Origin: Flectobacillus roseus
GTDB lineage: Bacteria > Bacteroidota > Bacteroidia > Cytophagales > Spirosomataceae
Assembly: GCF_030056665.1 (NCBI RefSeq)
Contig: NZ_JASHIG010000006.1
Length of the DNA: 64,000 bases
Strand: one strand, 5' to 3'
In this document: positions 55,511-64,000 of the stretch, piece after piece
Position numbering within the stretch: position 1 is the stretch's first letter
Layout of the letters: the number at the start of each line of letters is the position of its first letter
The notes under the pieces: model-generated
Seen by the model: the letters and a program-made list of their open reading frames with translations, nothing else
Told to the model about the DNA's origin: nothing
Database searches by the model: none
Position numbers and translations under genes: made by a program

Positions 55511-57067
55511 ATGAAATCGCAATTTTACCTTCAAAAACTATTAACACTTTGTCTCATTATTGGAGTGACATGGAGCAATACTTCTATCGCTCAAACACAA
55601 GAAGATTTAAAATCCTTTATTCAAAAATTGCATTCTGACCAAGCTTACGCTAAAGAATTACAAATAGAAAATCCTGCCGACGTAGTAGCATTTTACCAAA
55701 ATTTAGCTTACAAAACGATTTGGCTAGAAGGCACATCAGATTATCAAAAAGAGTATCTTGATGTACTCGAACACGCTTCTGACTATGGACTCAATCGTAC
55801 CAAATATCATTATAGTTATTTATCCACTAAGCATCTTCCGACGTTGGAGTATGAGCTTATCATGACACACTCCATCATGGAGTTTTATAAAGATATTGCC
55901 AACGGCATTACGTCGGTAGATTGGTCCTACAACGGTTTGGGATATAATAATCATTGTCTCAACCCTACTGCGATGCTCCTCAACACCTACGCTAAAGGAA
56001 GTGTCAAGGATGTGATCTCTTTTTTGCAACCGCAATCTTTGGGCTATCAGGCAACGCAAAACCTTTTGACTCGCTTGAATACTTTTGTTGAAAATGAAAA
56101 CTTTCAAGAACCTCTTGTCAGTCAGACTGCAACGCTATTAGAAAACAAAGAGCTCATCAAAAAGCTCTATTTTTTAGGCTTTTTACCTACAATGACCGAC
56201 GCTAGTATTCTCAAAGAAGGGATGATTACGAATGCGCTGAAAGGCTTTCAGTCATTATATAATATTGTGCCAGATGGTATTCTTGGTCCAATTACCCTAG
56301 CAAAATTGTCGATTCCTTTAGTCAAACTACGTGCGCAGCTCATTCTTAATCTCAATCGTTGGCGAGTAATCAATTGCCTTGATAATCAACGATATATCCA
56401 AATTAATATTCCTTCTGCTACCTTGGCGCTCTATGATCGAGACAGCTTGGTGATGCGCATGAAAACGATTGTGGGCAAACCTATTACCCCAACGCCAACG
56501 CTTTGTTCTGAAATCAATAAGATTACCTTTTTCCCTTACTACGAAGTTCCTAAAAATGTAGCCATCAACGAGCTATTGCCTGTACAGCAAAAGGAACCTA
56601 GTTTTTTTGAGAACAATGGCTATCAATTAATCGATGAAAAAGGGTTTGTGCTAGAGGCCAATAGTATTGATTGGAGCACGGTGTCGAAAGACTATTTTCC
56701 TTACAATGTCCGTCAGGTAGCTGGCTGTGATAATTCATTAGGATTACTCAAATTTGACTTTGAGAGTCCGTATGCGCTGTATTTGCATGATACCAATCGT
56801 AAAGATTTGTTTAGTAAAAATAAGCGCTATCTGAGCAATGCCTGTATTCGTCTTGAAAAACCTTATGAATTAGCAACCATGATTTTTCAAGATAGAAATC
56901 TGGTAGATGAGTTTGTCAAAAAGCGCTTTGAGCCACATTTGACTCCCACAAGCTTTGGTTTAGAGAACCCAGTAAAAGTATTTATCACCTATATCACTGC
57001 CGACGTTGACGATTTTGGCAGTTTGGTGATTTATGAGGATATCTATAAAAAGGATATTTTAAAATAG
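55511..57067 (+). CDS. L,D-transpeptidase (YkuD/YcbB-like) with peptidoglycan-binding domain
   Basis: The 518-residue protein has a signal peptide (1-27), an N-terminal scaffold domain (about 30-200), a peptidoglycan-binding helix bundle (LKGFQSLYNIVPDGILGP, about 240-260) and a YkuD domain (about 295-440). Its active site reads LYLHDTNRKDLF and SNACIRL; Cys is the nucleophile. The usual SHGCIRL is SNACIRL here, a known variation in YcbB-like enzymes. It cross-links peptidoglycan in the periplasm. The operon is single. Confidence 0.85.
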   Translation: MKSQFYLQKLLTLCLIIGVTWSNTSIAQTQEDLKSFIQKLHSDQAYAKELQIENPADVVAFYQNLAYKTIWLEGTSDYQKEYLDVLEHASDYGLNRTKYHYSYLSTKHLPTLEYELIMTHSIMEFYKDIANGITSVDWSYNGLGYNNHCLNPTAMLLNTYAKGSVKDVISFLQPQSLGYQATQNLLTRLNTFVENENFQEPLVSQTATLLENKELIKKLYFLGFLPTMTDASILKEGMITNALKGFQSLYNIVPDGILGPITLAKLSIPLVKLRAQLILNLNRWRVINCLDNQRYIQINIPSATLALYDRDSLVMRMKTIVGKPITPTPTLCSEINKITFFPYYEVPKNVAINELLPVQQKEPSFFENNGYQLIDEKGFVLEANSIDWSTVSKDYFPYNVRQVAGCDNSLGLLKFDFESPYALYLHDTNRKDLFSKNKRYLSNACIRLEKPYELATMIFQDRNLVDEFVKKRFEPHLTPTSFGLENPVKVFITYITADVDDFGSLVIYEDIYKKDILK

Positions 57068-57386
57068 GGGAATAGGAATCATCACAATTGCAGATTGAAG
57101 ATTTCTGATTGCGGAATTTTGTTTCTTACAAAAAGGAGGATATATATCCGAAATCCAACATCCAATATCCGACATTGAAAATCATTAGTATCGCCTTGCC
57201 TACGTGCTCAACTCTTTCCAACAAAAATCATATATCCTAATGACTTTACTCTTAGTTTAGGGATGTACAATAAACCAAATTTGTACTGTAATCAATTGCT
57301 AATCAAGCAAGTCAGATTACATTCTTAGTATAAAACCGACCAAGTCTTTTTTATTTTTTCTATAACAAAACAAAACCTTTATCATC
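57068..57386. other. Noncoding gap of about 0.3 kb
   Basis: Contains a short run with repeated atCCgAAA/atCCAAca-like motifs near 57145-57175 but no gene seen. It should hold the promoter of the following small gene. Confidence 0.4.
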
Positions 57387-57794
57387 ATGAGTACTATCGA
57401 AAACCTGGAAGTTGATCGTTCATTTAAGTATCAATTCTATCACCGTGAAAACAGCGAATGGCTCAAATCTTTGGATTTTTTCAAAGAAGAAATTAAATAT
57501 CTAAAAGGGCTTATTGCGAATGTTAACAAGAAAAACACTTCGCATGAAGTACAAAATGAAACCTTTATCTTCAATCGTGAATTAGATAGCCTTGCTGGCG
57601 ATATTGACGCTGTCAATCAGTCTATCGTTGAAGAAGAATGGGGATTTGACGACGATGCCATGGGAAAAGATTTTTTGCTAGGCGAAGAAATCTATAATCG
57701 TCATATTGTTATCCGCGAGAATTTCCAAAAAGCTGAAAAAGCTTTCTATGATATCAAACACCGTTTATACAGATTTTTGTGTAAATCGTTGTAA
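57387..57794 (+). CDS. Small helical protein, paralogue 1 of 3
   Basis: The 135-residue, all-helical protein contains the shared element FYHRENSEWLKSLDFFKEEI (about 17-36) and a C-terminal KAFYDIKHRLYRFL. It resembles the proteins at 58039 and 58464 in length and both elements. Not recognised; no signal peptide or membrane helix. It ends before a terminator at 57871..57903. Confidence 0.75.
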   Translation: MSTIENLEVDRSFKYQFYHRENSEWLKSLDFFKEEIKYLKGLIANVNKKNTSHEVQNETFIFNRELDSLAGDIDAVNQSIVEEEWGFDDDAMGKDFLLGEEIYNRHIVIRENFQKAEKAFYDIKHRLYRFLCKSL

Positions 57795-57870
57795 AACCAA
57801 CTGTTCGTTTTGTGCAGTAAAAAAAGTACATTTCTTACAAAATATTATTACTTGTTAGTTTGGGATGGCG

Positions 57871-57903
57871 AACGGTTTTCTTGGTTGAGGAAACCGTTTT
57901 TTT
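57871..57903 (+). terminator. Terminator after the first small helical gene
   Basis: AACGGTTT (57871..57878) pairs with AAACCGTT (57891..57898), then a T run. Confidence 0.75.
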
Positions 57904-58038
57904 AGGTTCTCCGCCATTGTTGGAGTTTTCTCCAGCAATCCCACAAGCTGCTTTTTTCACTTTGACTTTTATCAGTATTACTTATGACGAATGTTCTATG
58001 ATAGGTTCCTAAAATGCAGGAACTTTGATATATCAAAA

Positions 58039-58461
58039 ATGACAAACGCTATGGAAAATGTTCTATTTGAGCCCAAAACAAGTTCGTTAAAGTTTGAACT
58101 TTATCACAGAGAAAACCAGCAATGGTTATCTAATTTGAGCTTTATCCGTGACGAAATTCAGTACTTCGAAACTTGGATGGAACATTTGCGAGAATTGAAC
58201 CTATCAAGAACATTACAAAATGAATGGATTGCTTTGGAGGAACAATTTGCGCAAGAAAGGGTAGAGACTCAAGCCTTGCTCAAAGCCATCGAACATGAAG
58301 AATTTCTTTTTGGATTGGAAACTCAGCAGAAGGACTTTCAACTAGGCGAGGAACATTATCTAAAGCACCGCAACTTACGAGTTCGCTTTAGGGCTATCGA
58401 AAAAGATTTTCATACAAGTAAGCACTCATTTTATGAATTTATGACCGACATCATGAACTAG
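58039..58461 (+). CDS. Small helical protein, paralogue 2 of 3
   Basis: From MTNAMENVLFEPKT the product is 140 residues, with LYHRENQQWLSNLSFIRDEI and LGEEHYLKHRNLRVRF; a start at 58051 or 57991 is possible. It stands 2 nt before the third paralogue, so the two are co-transcribed. Confidence 0.7.
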   Translation: MTNAMENVLFEPKTSSLKFELYHRENQQWLSNLSFIRDEIQYFETWMEHLRELNLSRTLQNEWIALEEQFAQERVETQALLKAIEHEEFLFGLETQQKDFQLGEEHYLKHRNLRVRFRAIEKDFHTSKHSFYEFMTDIMN

Positions 58462-58463
58462 CT

Positions 58464-58844
58464 ATGGAAACTTTAAAATTTGAGTTATGTCATTTTGAAA
58501 ACACCAAATGGGCAGAAAGCTTGACTTTTTATGCTGATGAAATTAAGTTTTTTGTCAGGTTGCTCAATGATGTTTTGCAACACAATACGGCTGAAAACAT
58601 TACCACAAAGGCAGAAGGCTTTCTGGCATTATTCAAGCATAGCGAATCAGAGATAGAAGCTCTAGCTATTGCGATTTTGGCACAAGAAAAATCCTTCGCC
58701 GAATACGCTCAAGGCAAACAGTTTTTGTTTGACCAGCAGGTACAAATGATTCACGAGCGTCGTCGCTCAGCGTTTCAAACACTCGAAAAAGACTTTATTT
58801 TACACAAGCATCAATTGTATCAGTTCTTGTCGAATGTGTTGTAA
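58464..58844 (+). CDS. Small helical protein, paralogue 3 of 3
   Basis: The 126-residue protein has LCHFENTKWAESLTFYADEI and a final HKHQLYQFLSNVL, matching the ends of paralogues 1 and 2. The repeated charge and aromatic pattern may form a four-helix bundle, perhaps a haemerythrin-like or sensor fold, but metal ligands are not obvious. Function is unknown. Confidence 0.7.
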   Translation: METLKFELCHFENTKWAESLTFYADEIKFFVRLLNDVLQHNTAENITTKAEGFLALFKHSESEIEALAIAILAQEKSFAEYAQGKQFLFDQQVQMIHERRRSAFQTLEKDFILHKHQLYQFLSNVL

Positions 58845-58976
58845 TTGAAGTTATTAGTTAATCGTCTATCTGTTATTCGAAAACAGATTCGTCATTAAAA
58901 GTAATGATACGGATAAGACGAAAACTTGATAACTTATTTAATGAGAAATAACAAGTGGTTTAGAGATAGATTTGAA

Positions 58977-59006
58977 TGGCTCCCTTCTTTAAAGGAAGCC
59001 ATTTTT
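58977..59006 (+). terminator. Terminator of the paralogue 2-3 operon
   Basis: A 10-bp stem (58977..58986 with 58992..59001, one mismatch) is followed by a T run. The 58845..59243 gap shows only this and the next hairpin. Confidence 0.7.
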
Positions 59007-59135
59007 GTTTGTGTAAAGAGCTTTAAAAATCGCTTAATTTAGTGAATTGAGATTGAGTGAATGAGTAATTATTTACCAGTAGAGACGCAATGATTGTGTC
59101 CTAAGCTGAATAATATCTAGCTATGGTAGTATCAA

Positions 59136-59171
59136 AAAAAGCGGTCGAAAAGTAATTTCCGACCGCTTTTT
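59136..59171. terminator. Bidirectional terminator beside D-lactate dehydrogenase gene
   Basis: 12-bp arms AAAAAGCGGTCG (59136..59147) and its complement (59160..59171), then a second small hairpin (about 59172..59191). Confidence 0.85.
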
Positions 59172-59243
59172 CCTCTTAGGGTGCTAAGAGGAAAAGAAAT
59201 GTACTATCTATTCTAGGCAAGGACAATTCAGTACTCGTACAGT

Positions 59244-60263
59244 CTATTGTAATTCTTCAAGCGGATGTATTTTCCCCACTTTTGCATTACATTCTTCAGG
59301 TGTACCCAGCTGCCATTCGTCGAGATTTTGAATAGTTTTATCTGCAATATTTGTCAATGCTTCATTGGTCAAAAATGCTTGGTGTCCTGTGATAATAACG
59401 TTGTTGAAATTCAACAAATCAGTTAATAACTCATCACGACCTTCCGTTTCAAAATGATTTTTGAAGAAAATACCTCTTTCATTTTCGTAAACGTCCAAAC
59501 CTAAATAACCAATTTTCCCCTCACGTAATCCTTGCAAGACATCTTCAGTTTTGATCAAACCTCCACGACTGGTATTAATAAGCATAACACCTGTTTTCAT
59601 TTTGTCGATTTGTTCTTTAGTAATCATATATTTAGTTTCCTCTGTCAGCGGAGCGTGAAGCGTAATAATATCCGAAGTTGCCAGTAATTCATTGAGTGTC
59701 ACAAAAGTTACTCCTTCGTAGTCGTCGGCCTCCTCAGCGTATTTGTCATACACCAACAGCTTACAACCAAAGCCTTTCAGAATATCTGCCACTACTTTTC
59801 CAATAGTACCCAAGCCCACAATTCCGACAGTTTTTTGGTACATATCAAACCCAATCAAGCTACTCAAATCGAACTGGTAGTTATGAGCCTTCGTATCGGC
59901 CATGATGAGCTTTCTATTCAGCGCCATCATCAATGCTACAGTATGTTCGGCCACAGAATTTGGCGAATAATGCGGAACATTAGCCACACGAATACCCAAC
60001 TCTGCTGCTACTTTAAGATTGATATGGTCAACACCCACCGAACGGGTGGCTACATATTTTACGCCCAAATCATTTAAGGCACGAAGTACAGGTTCTGAGG
60101 CATCGTCGTTGGTAAAAAGCACTACTACATCAAATCCTTCTGCCATTTTCACGGTATCCATATTCAAGGGTTTTCCTGTGATGGTAATATCGTGTTTTTG
60201 TTGGTTGGCATTTTGTAAAGAGGCTTTTTCAAACTCTTTAGTACTATAAATCAGCGCTTTCAT
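59244..60263 (-). CDS. ldhA: D-lactate dehydrogenase (2-hydroxyacid dehydrogenase family)
   Basis: From MKALIYSTKEF the product is 339 residues. It has the Rossmann motif GIVGLGTIGKVVAD (about 150-163), catalytic Arg in NTSRGGLI, Glu in DVYENE and His in ITGHQAFLT. It reduces pyruvate to D-lactate using NADH. An 8-codon longer frame is less likely since MKALIYS is a typical start. Monocistronic. Confidence 0.9.
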   Translation of the reverse strand: MKALIYSTKEFEKASLQNANQQKHDITITGKPLNMDTVKMAEGFDVVVLFTNDDASEPVLRALNDLGVKYVATRSVGVDHINLKVAAELGIRVANVPHYSPNSVAEHTVALMMALNRKLIMADTKAHNYQFDLSSLIGFDMYQKTVGIVGLGTIGKVVADILKGFGCKLLVYDKYAEEADDYEGVTFVTLNELLATSDIITLHAPLTEETKYMITKEQIDKMKTGVMLINTSRGGLIKTEDVLQGLREGKIGYLGLDVYENERGIFFKNHFETEGRDELLTDLLNFNNVIITGHQAFLTNEALTNIADKTIQNLDEWQLGTPEECNAKVGKIHPLEELQ

Positions 60264-60446
60264 ACGGGATAGAATTTTGGTTAACAAAAGAAGGTTTAGC
60301 CTTTTTTATATGTCAAAATTATCCCTCTATCTCATTTTTACCCATGACATTTATCAGTCTATTAGCTACTTATGCTCATCCACGCAACATCATGGCGGCT
60401 TTTAAATAAAAAACACATTTCTCTTTTTTCTTTCAAAAACGTCCTT

Positions 60447-60454
60447 TAAGTTTG
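60447..60454 (+). promoter_or_regulatory. Probable promoter of the thi operon
   Basis: TAAGTTTG is a TAnnTTTG -7 box, 7 nt before the riboswitch. No clear TTTG at -33. Confidence 0.5.
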
Positions 60455-60460
60455 TAGCAG

Positions 60461-60540
60461 ACTTTAGGGGTGCCTTAATATACGGGCTGAGATTATACCC
60501 TTTGAACCTGAACAGCGTAATGGTTGCGAAGGAAAAAGCA
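60461..60540 (+). ncRNA. TPP (THI-box) riboswitch
   Basis: The conserved parts appear in order: AGGGGTGC, GGGCTGAGA, ACCCTTTGAACCTGA, CAGCGTAATG, GTTGCGAAGGAA. This is a full THI element; it controls thiS-thiC and following genes by thiamine pyrophosphate. A hairpin (about 60563..60581, ATAGCC/GGCTAT) follows and may belong to the switch. The remaining 60582..60797 is untranslated leader with no gene seen. Confidence 0.95.
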
Positions 60541-60797
60541 GAGCAAAATACTTTTCGTAGAATAGCCATTGGTGGGCTATCTCCAAAATATTTCAAGCTG
60601 AAGTTTTTGATTATTGATTTAGGAAATTGTTGGGATAATTTGTCCTTTACAGACCTATTGTTTTGGGCTGTATCTGATAAATGGCGCTTCAATCCTGTAC
60701 CGAGCAAAGTAGCATTCGCTCGCAAAATTATTTAATCAAAAACCGTTCTGTCTAATCCACTCCTTAGGGTCGCGTTGGTATTTAATATTTTACAAAC

Positions 60798-61001
60798 ATG
60801 ACCGTATTTATCAATTCAGAAGCTACAGACGTAGCATCCAGCTTCAAAGTCGAAGACTTACTCGAACAATTTCATTTGGCTCAAGTCAAAGGTTTGGCCA
60901 TTGCGGTCAATGATATGGTTTTGCCCAAATCTGAGTGGCAAAGTCATGTTTTTCAAGAAAACGACCAAGTAACTCTCATTCGAGCAAGTCAGGGAGGATA
61001 A
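60798..61001 (+). CDS. thiS: Thiamine sulfur carrier protein
   Basis: The 67-residue protein with a beta-grasp fold ends in QGG, as needed for thiocarboxylation of the C-terminal Gly. It donates sulfur to thiazole synthesis. It is the first gene of the riboswitch operon, 55 nt before thiC. Confidence 0.93.
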   Translation: MTVFINSEATDVASSFKVEDLLEQFHLAQVKGLAIAVNDMVLPKSEWQSHVFQENDQVTLIRASQGG

Positions 61002-61056
61002 AATTCCTTAATCCAATCCTATTGTAACATCATGTATTTTAACTCATCATTCTCCT

Positions 61057-62916
61057 ATGAAAAAAAGTAATGAGGTAGCGCCTTCGACAGAAGCTATCAG
61101 CCGTAGTCCTTTTCCAAATTCTCGTAAGATTTATGTGCCAGGCGCATTGCACAATATTCAGGTTGCTATGCGTGAAATCAGTTTGACGGATACCAAAATT
61201 TCAGGAAATGTTTTTACTAAAAATCCTTCGGTAGCAGTTTATGACACCTCAGGTCCTTATACCGACCCGAATATTGAAATCGACGTAAGAAAAGGTCTTC
61301 CAAAGCTTCGTGAAGAATGGATTATCGCTCGTGGTGATACTGAGCAGTTAGATGCCATTAGTTCAGAATATGGACAAGAGCGCTTGAATATGCCATCTTT
61401 AGATGAGCTAAGATTCAACTATTTGGCTAAACCAAGAAGAGCAAAAGCTGGACAAAATGTAACGCAATTGCACTATGCCAAGAAGGGGATTATTACCCCA
61501 GAAATGGAATACATTGCGATTCGTGAAAATCAAAAAATAGAATCTTTACAAAGCTTAGGTCATCAGCACGAAGGCTACAGCTTTGGAGCTAATACACCAA
61601 AAGGCGCAATTACGCCTGAGTTTGTACGTGAAGAAATCGCTGCTGGACGTGCCATTATTCCTGCCAATATCAATCACCCAGAGAGTGAGCCAATGATTAT
61701 TGGACGTAATTTCTTGGTAAAAATCAATGCTAATATTGGTAACTCAGCCGTAAGCTCAAGTATCGAGGAAGAAGTAGAAAAAGCCGTTTGGGCTTGTCGC
61801 TGGGGCGCGGATACTATCATGGATTTGTCGACTGGCAAAAACATTCATGAAACCCGTGAGTGGATTATCCGAAATTCACCAGTACCAATCGGAACTGTAC
61901 CAATTTATCAAGCACTCGAAAAAGTTGGTGGAAAAGCCGAAGATTTGACTTGGGAGCTATTTAGAGATACGCTTATCGAACAAGCTGAACAAGGGGTTGA
62001 CTATTTTACAATACACGCAGGCGTACTTTTACGCTATGTGCCACTTACGGCCAAACGTGTGACAGGAATTGTATCTCGTGGAGGCAGTATCATGGCAAAA
62101 TGGTGTTTGGCGCATCACAAAGAAAACTTCTTGTACACCCATTTTGAGGAAATCTGTGAAATCATGAAAGCGTACGACGTGAGCTTCTCATTGGGCGACG
62201 GACTTCGTCCGGGAAGTATTGCCGATGCTAATGATGCCGCACAATTTGCCGAACTTGAAACACTTGGCGAGTTGACCAAAATCGCTTGGAAACATGATAT
62301 TCAGGTCATGATTGAAGGGCCTGGGCACGTACCAATGCACATGATTAAAGAAAATATGGACAAGCAACTAAAAGAATGTCATGAAGCCCCATTCTATACG
62401 CTTGGACCATTGACGACCGATATTGCCCCAGGCTATGACCATATTACCTCAGGTATTGGTGCCGCAATGATTGGTTGGTTTGGTTGTGCCATGTTATGTT
62501 ATGTAACACCAAAAGAACACTTGGGTTTACCTAACAAAAAAGATGTAAAAGACGGAGTAATCACCTATAAAATTGCTGCCCATGCCGCCGACTTGGCGAA
62601 AGGACATCCAGGAGCACAAGTGCGTGACAATGCCCTAAGCAAAGCACGTTTCGAGTTCCGTTGGGAAGACCAATTCAACCTTTCGCTAGACCCAGATACA
62701 GCACGTGAATTTCATGACGAAACCTTACCTGCTGATGGCGCTAAAATTGCCCATTTCTGTTCAATGTGTGGACCAAGTTTTTGTTCTATGAAAATCACAC
62801 AAGAAGTTCGTGACTATGCCGAAGCTCAGGGTATTTCCGAAGCAGAAGCTATTGACTTAGGCATGCAAGCTCAGGCACAACAATTCGTAGAAAAAGGCGC
62901 TGAGGTATATTTGTAA
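61057..62916 (+). CDS. thiC: Phosphomethylpyrimidine synthase
   Basis: The 619-residue radical-SAM enzyme converts AIR to HMP-P. It has the C-terminal Cys cluster CSMCGPSFCSM (CX2CX4C), conserved GPGHVPMH and GYDHITSGIGAAMIG. Full length. Confidence 0.97.
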   Translation: MKKSNEVAPSTEAISRSPFPNSRKIYVPGALHNIQVAMREISLTDTKISGNVFTKNPSVAVYDTSGPYTDPNIEIDVRKGLPKLREEWIIARGDTEQLDAISSEYGQERLNMPSLDELRFNYLAKPRRAKAGQNVTQLHYAKKGIITPEMEYIAIRENQKIESLQSLGHQHEGYSFGANTPKGAITPEFVREEIAAGRAIIPANINHPESEPMIIGRNFLVKINANIGNSAVSSSIEEEVEKAVWACRWGADTIMDLSTGKNIHETREWIIRNSPVPIGTVPIYQALEKVGGKAEDLTWELFRDTLIEQAEQGVDYFTIHAGVLLRYVPLTAKRVTGIVSRGGSIMAKWCLAHHKENFLYTHFEEICEIMKAYDVSFSLGDGLRPGSIADANDAAQFAELETLGELTKIAWKHDIQVMIEGPGHVPMHMIKENMDKQLKECHEAPFYTLGPLTTDIAPGYDHITSGIGAAMIGWFGCAMLCYVTPKEHLGLPNKKDVKDGVITYKIAAHAADLAKGHPGAQVRDNALSKARFEFRWEDQFNLSLDPDTAREFHDETLPADGAKIAHFCSMCGPSFCSMKITQEVRDYAEAQGISEAEAIDLGMQAQAQQFVEKGAEVYL

Positions 62917-63277
62917 GTGATGTGTTGGGAGTTTTGAATGATGTGTTGTCCTTGCCTAAAATAGGTTGCCTTCAATTCAACAAAATACAGAAGAATGTAG
63001 CGTTGATTTTCTATGATTGAAATAAAGCTAATAATAGAGCATAGAAAAGAAACTTGATCTTTAAGAAAAACCAAAAGGCTTATTTTAAGGATTTTAGAGC
63101 ATTAAAAACTTCATAATAATTCCATTAATCGGAAACACTATTTTCTGAAAAGTATTGTATATTTTGAAGTTATCAATCATTGCTTTGCCTCAGCATACTG
63201 TCATCTGAGGGCAACGTATTTTAGGCATTGATACAAAAATCCTATTACTCAAAACTTATCACCCAACACTTAACATC
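62917..63277. other. Gap between thiC and the ThiE/TenI gene
   Basis: About 360 bp, AT-rich, no frame, strong hairpin or riboswitch seen. An internal promoter is possible. Confidence 0.4.
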
Positions 63278-63901
63278 ATGTTTATACTCCTGCTCACACC
63301 CCCAGAATTTATCCCTGATGAAGTTCAGCTATTAGAACAACTTTTTGAAGCTGGTCTATCGACTTTACATGTGCGTAAGCCCAATGCCTCTTTGGAACAA
63401 ATTGAAGATTTTATTCGACAATTTAAACCGCAGTATATGAAGCGATTGGTACTACATAGTCAATATCAATTGATGGCAAAATACAATATCAAGGGGATTC
63501 ATCTTACTACGCACGTTTGGGAGGAATTACAGGAGCAAGGACAATTAAAAGAATATATTCGCCCAGTACAGCGAAGAGGTCTAACAGTAAGCGCTTCGGT
63601 ACATAAGTTTGAAGAAATACTGAAAATGCCTTCAAAACTCGACTATGTATTTCTCAGTCCGTTTTTTGACAGTATTTCAAAACCTGGCTACAAAGCTGCT
63701 ATTTCGCCAGAAGTGGTGGAGGATTTTGTATTTAACAATAGTAAAGTCCCTCCTATCGTAGCCTTGGGTGGTATTGAGCAAAACAATATTCATTCCCTCA
63801 AAAACAAGAATATTGCAGGAGTAGCATTATTGGGTAGTGTGTGGCAAGCACCCTCACCTGTAGAAGCCTTTTCCGAAATACAAACAGCTTTGAGTTCCTA
63901 G
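63278..63901 (+). CDS. Thiamine phosphate synthase-like (ThiE/TenI) protein
   Basis: The 207-residue TIM barrel contains STLHVRKPNASLEQ, VLHSQYQLMAKYNIKGIHLT and VFLSPFFDSISKPGY. It could act as ThiE or as the thiazole tautomerase TenI; with a second ThiE-like gene right behind, a TenI role is plausible for one of them. Confidence 0.8.
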   Translation: MFILLLTPPEFIPDEVQLLEQLFEAGLSTLHVRKPNASLEQIEDFIRQFKPQYMKRLVLHSQYQLMAKYNIKGIHLTTHVWEELQEQGQLKEYIRPVQRRGLTVSASVHKFEEILKMPSKLDYVFLSPFFDSISKPGYKAAISPEVVEDFVFNNSKVPPIVALGGIEQNNIHSLKNKNIAGVALLGSVWQAPSPVEAFSEIQTALSS

Positions 63902-63928
63902 AACCAAAGCTCAAAATTTAACAACACG

Positions 63929-64000
63929 ATGATTTCAAGACTTCATTATATAACCCAAGATCTCGCACATATTCCTCACTGGGAGCAAGCACAACGTGCC
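63929..64000 (+). CDS. thiE: Second ThiE-like gene (5' end only)
   Basis: The 24 visible codons begin MISRLHYITQD, a common start of Bacteroidota thiamine phosphate synthases. It starts 27 nt after the previous stop, in the same operon. The rest lies outside the window. Confidence 0.6.
   Translation, partial: MISRLHYITQDLAHIPHWEQAQRA

Noticed and set aside
60402..60735. ORFs on both strands across the TPP riboswitch and leader
   Set aside because: They overlap the conserved riboswitch bases and have no recognisable protein features.

Overview
The window looks like an AT-rich Bacteroidota chromosome, probably order Cytophagales. Reasons: several promoters match the Bacteroidota form (TTTG, about 19-21 nt, TAnnTTTG), the mobile-element genes are Bacteroidota-type (arm-binding tyrosine integrase, RepA-like ATPase, excisionase-like HTH), there is a thrombospondin-type-3 surface protein, a 7TM-DISM hybrid kinase and a thiS-thiC-thiE thiamine operon. 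The genus cannot be fixed from sequence alone.

Region 1 (1 to about 31863) is the right part of an integrative element. Its tyrosine integrase (30434..31642, minus) lies beside a 73-bp exact copy of the 3' part of tRNA-Asp (31791..31863), the expected downstream att half-site; the other end is left of the window. Nearly all its cargo is defence-like. (a) A minus-strand operon encodes a caspase fused to an alpha/beta-hydrolase, then CHAT protease, STAND ATPase with about 21 WD40-like repeats, a second CHAT protease and a second STAND-WD40 protein (cut by the window edge). (b) A type I restriction system has hsdM, an expressed hsdS, a silent inverted hsdS, a recombinase and hsdR. Two pairs of inverted repeats imply phase variation by inversion. 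(c) A replication/mobilisation-like module carries HTH, coiled-coil and RepA-like genes. (d) A reverse transcriptase is followed by an unknown partner. (e) A DUF2158-like/WYL protein and a DUF1016 (YhcG-like) PD-(D/E)XK protein sit beside the integrase.

Region 2 (31864..44320) lies between the tRNA-Asp remnant and an intact tRNA-Asp gene. It holds an McrBC type IV restriction module flanked by two paralogous membrane-anchored PD-(D/E)XK proteins, a DEDDh exonuclease, and a five-gene MoxR/vWA/beta-propeller (bpX-type ternary) system. Whether it is ordinary chromosome between two tRNA-Asp loci or another island is unresolved.

Region 3 (44321..64000) is mostly ordinary chromosome: tRNA-Asp, a LytTR regulator, a TSP3-repeat surface protein, HopJ-family protein, arginyl/leucyl-tRNA-protein transferase-like protein, 7TM-DISM hybrid kinase with two receivers and HPt, tandem UspA protein, thioredoxin-like protein without CXXC, L,D-transpeptidase, three paralogous small helical proteins, D-lactate dehydrogenase, and a TPP riboswitch followed by thiS, thiC, a ThiE/TenI-like gene and the start of a second ThiE gene.

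The strongest candidates for an under-described system are the duplicated CHAT-STAND pair with the caspase-hydrolase fusion, and the reverse transcriptase with its unknown partner and 0.4-kb upstream noncoding stretch.
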